Below are positions 59,898 to 64,000 of a DNA stretch of 64,000 bases, piece by piece; position 1 is the first letter of the stretch, and the number at the start of each line of letters is the position of its first letter. The position numbers and the translations under genes were made by a program. This DNA is from Marixanthomonas sp963974425 (GTDB taxonomy: Bacteria > Bacteroidota > Bacteroidia > Flavobacteriales > Flavobacteriaceae). The notes under the pieces are model-generated. The model was not told the DNA's origin. It searched no databases and worked only from the letters and a program-made list of their open reading frames with translations. The DNA is taken from assembly GCF_963974425.1 (NCBI RefSeq), contig NZ_CAXBCK010000004.1, positions 1 through 64,000 on the forward strand. The letters are read 5' to 3'.

Positions 59898-61079
59898 TTA
59901 AATTGAATTTTTTACCTTAGAACAAATCAAAACTACCTTTTTTGAAGGATGAATTGTCGTAAAAAACAAATAAACGTCGCCACCATCTTTAATAGTAAAC
60001 TTCTTTCGAATCGCGGAAACACTTTCTTGAAAATTACGAGTTGTAATATTTGCCTTTTCAATCTGCTCCTTTTTTAATTCTTTTTTTGAATAGGGGAGTA
60101 TCTTCTCGATTATAAATCGGCGGCCAGGGAAGTCTCTTAATGCTTCACTGGTGTATAAATGTGTGTTTCTATGCAGTTTTTTAAGTTTAAAGTCTTCAGA
60201 TATCAAATTAAAGCCTCCGCTTTTTAAAATGGCTGCATTGGGCTCATATAAAAAACGCTTGGGTTCGTCATAAAAAGGTTCTGATGATTTTCCATAAATA
60301 AAACTGTAAGTTTCGGTATTCGTTTTCTTAAAATTTTTAGTTATTATTTCTATTTCACCATTATAATCCTTTTTTAAGAGCCATAATAACTCTTTTACCT
60401 CATTGTTTACTGCAACAATATGGATTTGAAACACATGTTTTAACTCTTCCAGCCCTGCTGAAATATCCAACATTGGCGCTGTTTTAAGCATTAATAGATC
60501 ACACGCATTTAATACTTCAGGAAGATGCTGTGGAATATTGGGCTCACAATCATGCAGAAAGAATACTTTTCCTTTTGTTTCGTGCCTTCGGGAGGGGTCT
60601 ACAAAAATAGTGTCATAGTTTTCCTTTTTAATTGCATCAATTCCATTTTCAGTTTTGCATCTTATATTAGTTGCATGTAATTGTTTAAAGTTATGTGCAG
60701 CTATTTTAGATAGAGATTCATTAATTTCAAAGTGTGTCGCTTGTTCAGCTTGTTTTGAAAAATAATAACTATCCACTCCAAAGCCGCCTGTAATATCAGC
60801 TATTGTATTTCCCTCAATTAACGATGCTTTATATTCTGCTGTAATTTCAGAAGAAGTTTGCTCTAGGTTTACCTTCTTAGGATAATAAATCATTTCGGTT
60901 TTATACCAAGTAGGTAGTTTTTTCTCCGCTTTTTTTCGGCTTTCAATTTGCTCAATTAGCTCTTGAACATTGATGCCTTTAAAAGGGCTTCCTGAAAAAG
61001 CAAGCTTAGCAACATCATCAGAGTAATTTTTTATAAACCCCTGAACCTTATTGCTTAATATTTCTTTATTGAAAGTAAT
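59898..61079 (-). CDS. THUMP-like SAM-dependent methyltransferase, probable ATT start
   Basis: A class I methyltransferase with the SAM-binding ADITGGFGVDSYYFS, a catalytic FVDPSRRHE motif like that of nucleic acid methyltransferases, and a C-terminal THUMP-like domain. It probably modifies RNA. The first ATG is at 60893 (331 residues), but the frame stays open for 62 more codons encoding a coherent extension (FNKEILSNKVQGFIKNYSDD to KKLPTWYKTE). This is typical of family members of about 390 residues. No ATG, GTG or TTG occurs there. ATT at 61077-61079, only 1 base from the preceding gene's stop, is the best start. An in-frame TGA lies 5 codons further upstream. Confidence 0.82.
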   Translation of the reverse strand: MTFNKEILSNKVQGFIKNYSDDVAKLAFSGSPFKGINVQELIEQIESRKKAEKKLPTWYKTEMIYYPKKVNLEQTSSEITAEYKASLIEGNTIADITGGFGVDSYYFSKQAEQATHFEINESLSKIAAHNFKQLHATNIRCKTENGIDAIKKENYDTIFVDPSRRHETKGKVFFLHDCEPNIPQHLPEVLNACDLLMLKTAPMLDISAGLEELKHVFQIHIVAVNNEVKELLWLLKKDYNGEIEIITKNFKKTNTETYSFIYGKSSEPFYDEPKRFLYEPNAAILKSGGFNLISEDFKLKKLHRNTHLYTSEALRDFPGRRFIIEKILPYSKKELKKEQIEKANITTRNFQESVSAIRKKFTIKDGGDVYLFFTTIHPSKKVVLICSKVKNSI

Positions 61080-61080
61080 A

Positions 61081-62175
61081 CTATAAGTTTTTAGTCAATC
61101 GTTTTACAATCTTATATTCCGAAAGAAACTCCTTTGCAATTACTTTTATAGCTGTGTAAGTAGGGACTGCCAAAATCATTCCTGCAATTCCAAAAAGGTA
61201 ACCTCCAATTAAAATAATGATAAAAATTTCTAAAGGATGGGAACGAACGCTTTTTCCAAAAATAACAGGTTGCGTAATTAAATTATCAAACAATTGAGCT
61301 AGAGAATAGCCTCCAAAAGTATATAATAAAAGCGGTAATAATTCCGAAGAGAAATCTGCTCCTAAGTTGTTAGAAAGCACGACAAGCATCATTAAAGCTC
61401 CTGCAATAATTGGCCCCAAGTAAGGTACTATATTTAAAAATGCACAAATTAAAGCAATAGCGATGGCGTTATTAATATCTAAAAACAACAGTAATACGGA
61501 GTAAAACAATGTTAAGATCATTACTTGCAATAACAGCCCTAAAAAATAACGCGACAGCAGCGATTTGGTTTTATCTAAAACCAATAAAATTCTTTTTTCG
61601 CGTCCTTTCTTTGCGAAAACAGTCACCATATTAGGAATAAGATTCTCGTCTCTTAAAAAAAAGAATGATATAAATAGTATCGCAAATAAACCAACGAGAA
61701 AGTTCCCTATGTTTCCGAAGAAAATATCAATAAAACTCGGAATAATTTCCATATCAAAGTTTTGAACGTAGTCTGTTCGCTTAATTCCTTCAAGGATATC
61801 TATCTGTTTTACACCTAAATAATCAGCGGCTTGTATGCTTAATTCATTCAAGTCACTTTTCACAAGTTCAAAATCGATGTTTGAAATGTTTTTGCTTTGT
61901 TCCACTATTATTGGAACAAAAACACGTAACATACCCGCTAAGATTGAGAGAATCAACAAAAGGGATAAAATAGAAGCCAGTATGTTACCCATTTTAAGGC
62001 GATCCCTGAAAAAGATGAGTACAGGCCGGCTTATCAATGTAATAACTGCGGCAACACCTATATAAAGTAGTAGCGCTTGAATTTGAAAGATAAACCACAA
62101 CAATATCAAAATTCCGGCAAGTACTGCCAGAGCTCGTAAAATACCTGAAGAAATGGATTTAGCTTTTTCTTTCAC
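61081..62175 (-). CDS. AI-2E family transporter
   Basis: A 364-residue membrane protein with about seven to eight helices: an N-terminal pair, a soluble or amphipathic middle (about 85-150), and a C-terminal block with NIVPYLGPIIAGALMM, QLFDNLITQPVIFGKSV and HPLEIFIIILIGGYLFGIAGMILAV-type signature segments. The family is named after autoinducer-2 export, but several members transport Na+/H+ or other solutes, so the substrate is open. It starts 28 bases after the TrmH-type gene and precedes the methyltransferase. Confidence 0.92.
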   Translation of the reverse strand: MKEKAKSISSGILRALAVLAGILILLWFIFQIQALLLYIGVAAVITLISRPVLIFFRDRLKMGNILASILSLLLILSILAGMLRVFVPIIVEQSKNISNIDFELVKSDLNELSIQAADYLGVKQIDILEGIKRTDYVQNFDMEIIPSFIDIFFGNIGNFLVGLFAILFISFFFLRDENLIPNMVTVFAKKGREKRILLVLDKTKSLLSRYFLGLLLQVMILTLFYSVLLLFLDINNAIAIALICAFLNIVPYLGPIIAGALMMLVVLSNNLGADFSSELLPLLLYTFGGYSLAQLFDNLITQPVIFGKSVRSHPLEIFIIILIGGYLFGIAGMILAVPTYTAIKVIAKEFLSEYKIVKRLTKNL

Positions 62176-62203
62176 ACAGTAAATATAGTATAATCAGGTA
62201 AGA

Positions 62204-62713
62204 CTATTTTAAAAGTTTTGTTAAGTTGAATAAAGCGATTCCGGTTGCTTGGGTTACATTTATACTACTATTTTTTCCAAACATCGGTATATGGATGCTT
62301 TGTAAAACCTGTTCTAATATGGCTTTTGAAACGCCATGCTGTTCATTTCCAATCACTAGTGCTATTTTTTCTTCTGTTGAAAGTTCTACTTTATCCAAAG
62401 GAATACTTTCGTCGGTAAGCTCTAAAGCTATTACTTTATAACCTTCTTTTTTACCTGTATCTATTTCTTCTGAAATATCTTCTGAAACACGATACGGAAC
62501 AACTTTATCGGTATTTCTAGCTGTTTTTCGCAAGCGGGAAGAAGCAAAGTTTATCTCGGCATTGCAAAAAATGATTTCTGAAACACCAAAGGCTTCACTA
62601 ATTCGAAATAAAGCGCCGATGTTAGCTGGACTTTGCAATCCGTCACACACTATTTTTATAGGAAACTTTTTAGTTGGAAAGTCTGTTGAAGTATGGGTAA
62701 GTTGATTGGGCAT
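62204..62713 (-). CDS. TrmH/SpoU-type RNA 2'-O-methyltransferase
   Basis: A 169-residue SPOUT methyltransferase with the three family motifs: NIGALFRISEAFGV near the N-terminus, LVIGNEQHGVSK in the middle and IPMFGKNSSINVTQATGIALF at the end, which forms the knot and SAM pocket. It has no N-terminal extension, as in short TrmH-like enzymes. The target tRNA or rRNA site is unknown. Its ATG overlaps the stop of the DUF4159 gene by one base. Confidence 0.9.
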   Translation of the reverse strand: MPNQLTHTSTDFPTKKFPIKIVCDGLQSPANIGALFRISEAFGVSEIIFCNAEINFASSRLRKTARNTDKVVPYRVSEDISEEIDTGKKEGYKVIALELTDESIPLDKVELSTEEKIALVIGNEQHGVSKAILEQVLQSIHIPMFGKNSSINVTQATGIALFNLTKLLK

Positions 62714-63357
62714 TAGTTTTCAAAAGCATATTTAATAATATTGGCGCCCATTCGTAAGGCTTTAAGTCTGACTTCTTGCGGATCGTTATGTATTTCGGGG
62801 TTTTCCCAACCGTCGCCTAAATCACTTTCAAGCGTATATAGCAAAACCAATCTGCCTTCATGTTCAATACCAAATGCTTGCGGTCGTTTTCCGTCGTGTT
62901 CATGAATTTTTGGCAAGCCTTCGGGGAAATTAAATTGAGAGTTGAAAATAGGGTGATTTGCAGGTAATTCTTTCAATTCTGTATTTGGAAAAACTTTCAC
63001 TAATTCTTTTCGAAGATATTCGTCAATTCCGTAGTTATCATCAATATGTAGAAATCCACCACTTAGTAGGTAATTACGAAGGTTTTCGGCTTCTTCTGGA
63101 GTAAAAAACACATTTCCGTGTCCCGTCATGTGTACAAATGGATAATCAAACAAGTCAATGCTTCCAGGTGTTACCCTTTCGGTTTTTTCTGAAATAGTTG
63201 TTTTGATTTGCTGATTGCAAAAAGCAGCCAAATTAGGCAATGAAGTAGGGTTACTATACCAATCACCGCCGCCGCCATATTTTAATACGGCAATTTCTTG
63301 AGCCTGTATACTTCCGAAGAAAAAAAGAAAAAATAAACTACTTACAAGTATTCGCAT
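62713..63357 (-). CDS. DUF4159 family exported protein
   Basis: A 214-residue protein with a signal peptide (RILVSSLFFLFFFGSIQA) and a DUF4159 domain, a glutamine-amidotransferase-like fold found in Bacteroidetes and Planctomycetes. Visible are YPFVHMTGHGNVFFTPEEAENLR, GGFLHIDDNYGID and the closing ALRMGANIIKYA. No catalytic Cys is seen. It has a -7 box directly before its start and overlaps the TrmH-type gene by one base. Confidence 0.88.
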   Translation of the reverse strand: MRILVSSLFFLFFFGSIQAQEIAVLKYGGGGDWYSNPTSLPNLAAFCNQQIKTTISEKTERVTPGSIDLFDYPFVHMTGHGNVFFTPEEAENLRNYLLSGGFLHIDDNYGIDEYLRKELVKVFPNTELKELPANHPIFNSQFNFPEGLPKIHEHDGKRPQAFGIEHEGRLVLLYTLESDLGDGWENPEIHNDPQEVRLKALRMGANIIKYAFEN

Positions 63358-63362
63358 AAGTC

Positions 63363-63370
63363 CAAAAATA
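63363..63370 (-). promoter_or_regulatory. Promoter -7 box abutting the DUF4159 start
   Basis: TATTTTTG on the minus strand matches TAnnTTTG. It ends 5 bases before the ATG at 63357, so transcription would start at or in the start codon. Confidence 0.5.
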
Positions 63371-63434
63371 CGAATTAAACTGCAAGGATTTACAGCTTAT
63401 TTCGACTTAATACTTGAAAAAGAATTTTAAAACT

Positions 63435-64000
63435 ATGAAATACGTAATCGCGTTTATCACTATTCCTTTGCTTTTAGCAACTATTTATTGTAAACCAAAA
63501 GATTCAAAAAACATACAAAATAAGGACTTAGCATATGCCGAGACTACTGCCGAAAAACCTTTTGCCTTGGTGCAGCTATTTACTTCTCAAGGTTGCAGCA
63601 GTTGTCCACCAGCAGACCGATTATTAGATGAAGTAAAAGAGAATTATGATAATGTCGCCGTACTTTCGTATCACGTAGATTATTGGAATCGTTTGGGATG
63701 GAAAGACCCGTTTAGTAAAAAGGAATATACGGATTTGCAATATGCCTATGGACAAAAATTTGGTGATGGCCGTGTGTACACACCACAAGCTGTTATCAAT
63801 GGAAGTTTGCACTTTGTGGGCTCTAATGAAGCTAAAATGAAGGGTAACTTGTCTAAATTCCTAAAAAATTCGGCCGAAAATACAATTGCTATTTCTAATA
63901 TAAATAAAAAAGACAACTCGATTTCCTTTAACTATAAACTAACAGGGAAAAGTACTGGCAAAAAACTGAAAGTCGCCTTGGTAATCGACAGTCGTGAAAC
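63435..64000 (+). CDS. DUF1223 thioredoxin-like lipoprotein (truncated at window end)
   Basis: The first 188 codons of a gene that runs off the window. A signal peptide with a lipidation cysteine (LLLATIYCKP, Cys19) is followed by a DUF1223 domain. The motif FTSQGCSSCPPADRLL resembles a thioredoxin-type CxxC, and LSYHVDYWNRLGWKDPF and YTPQAVINGS are typical of the family. The function is not known; a periplasmic or surface redox role is possible. Its start is divergent from the DUF4159 gene. Confidence 0.9.
   Translation, partial: MKYVIAFITIPLLLATIYCKPKDSKNIQNKDLAYAETTAEKPFALVQLFTSQGCSSCPPADRLLDEVKENYDNVAVLSYHVDYWNRLGWKDPFSKKEYTDLQYAYGQKFGDGRVYTPQAVINGSLHFVGSNEAKMKGNLSKFLKNSAENTIAISNINKKDNSISFNYKLTGKSTGKKLKVALVIDSRE

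Noticed and set aside
1..64000. Mobile elements, phage genes, CRISPR arrays, toxin-antitoxin pairs or defence genes
   Set aside because: I looked for transposase, integrase, restriction and Cas motifs and for repeat arrays on both strands and found none. The gene content is uniformly core-like.

Overview
The window is a stretch of core chromosome from a member of the Bacteroidetes, most likely a (probably marine) Flavobacteriaceae. The evidence is AT-rich DNA; genes without Shine-Dalgarno sequences; many promoters with the Bacteroidetes -7 box TAnnTTTG; a type IX secretion sorting domain; a lipoprotein with an acidic surface-export signal; DUF3822, DUF4126, DUF4159, Omp28-like and PgpH-type proteins; and flavobacterial gene pairs such as sucD/fabG and pyrR/pyrB. 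I see no phage, insertion sequence, CRISPR array or defence island. Almost everything is housekeeping or conserved family content.

Layout. 1-5000 (+): a gene tail, sucD, fabG, a membrane von Willebrand protein and an SPFH/prohibitin protein. 5150-8406 (-): an apparent operon of an inner-membrane OmpA-domain protein, a helix-hairpin-helix membrane protein and a sodium symporter. 8540-15701 (+): the complete histidine operon hisG-D-C-B-H-A-F-IE, preceded by a promoter, an 18-residue leader peptide with five His codons and an attenuator terminator. 15785-19318: a secreted TraB/GumN-like protein, a LytTR regulator, CorA and a small membrane protein. 19464-26563 (+): pyrR, pyrB, a small protein, rnz, pdxH and the polyphosphate set sixA-ppk1-ppx. 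26560-32799: mostly minus-strand genes (pseudouridine synthase, miaE, dnaX, a STAS-like protein, rsmD, DUF3822, an anchored protein), with the RNase P RNA divergent from dnaX. 32914-38631 (+): a RecD-like helicase, DUF4126, a KdsB-KdnB fusion, an acyltransferase and a surface lipoprotein. 38705-42669 (-): yebC, then phhB, an epimerase, glsA and gcvT. 42835-48437: nnr, an Omp28-like T9SS cargo, hutH and a second STAS-like protein. 48454-59325: clpC, gyrA, a TPR protein, an NlpC/P60 peptidase, a thiolase and a PgpH-like HD phosphodiesterase. 59396-59766 (-): tRNA-Ser(GCT), tRNA-Pro(TGG) and tRNA-Arg(TCT). 59898-64000: a THUMP-like methyltransferase, an AI-2E transporter, a TrmH-type methyltransferase, DUF4159 and the start of a DUF1223 lipoprotein.

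The points most worth following up are these. (1) The 609-residue fusion of CMP-Kdo synthetase with a KdnB-type Kdo 8-oxidase suggests an altered Kdo sugar in the lipopolysaccharide. (2) The his leader has a plausible complete attenuation switch: leader peptide, antiterminator and terminator. (3) The THUMP-like methyltransferase frame continues 62 codons upstream of its first ATG with no ATG, GTG or TTG, so an ATT start is likely. (4) Several -7 boxes sit 5-10 bases before start codons, predicting leaderless or nearly leaderless messages. (5) An isolated GC-rich REP-like hairpin lies between pyrR and pyrB.
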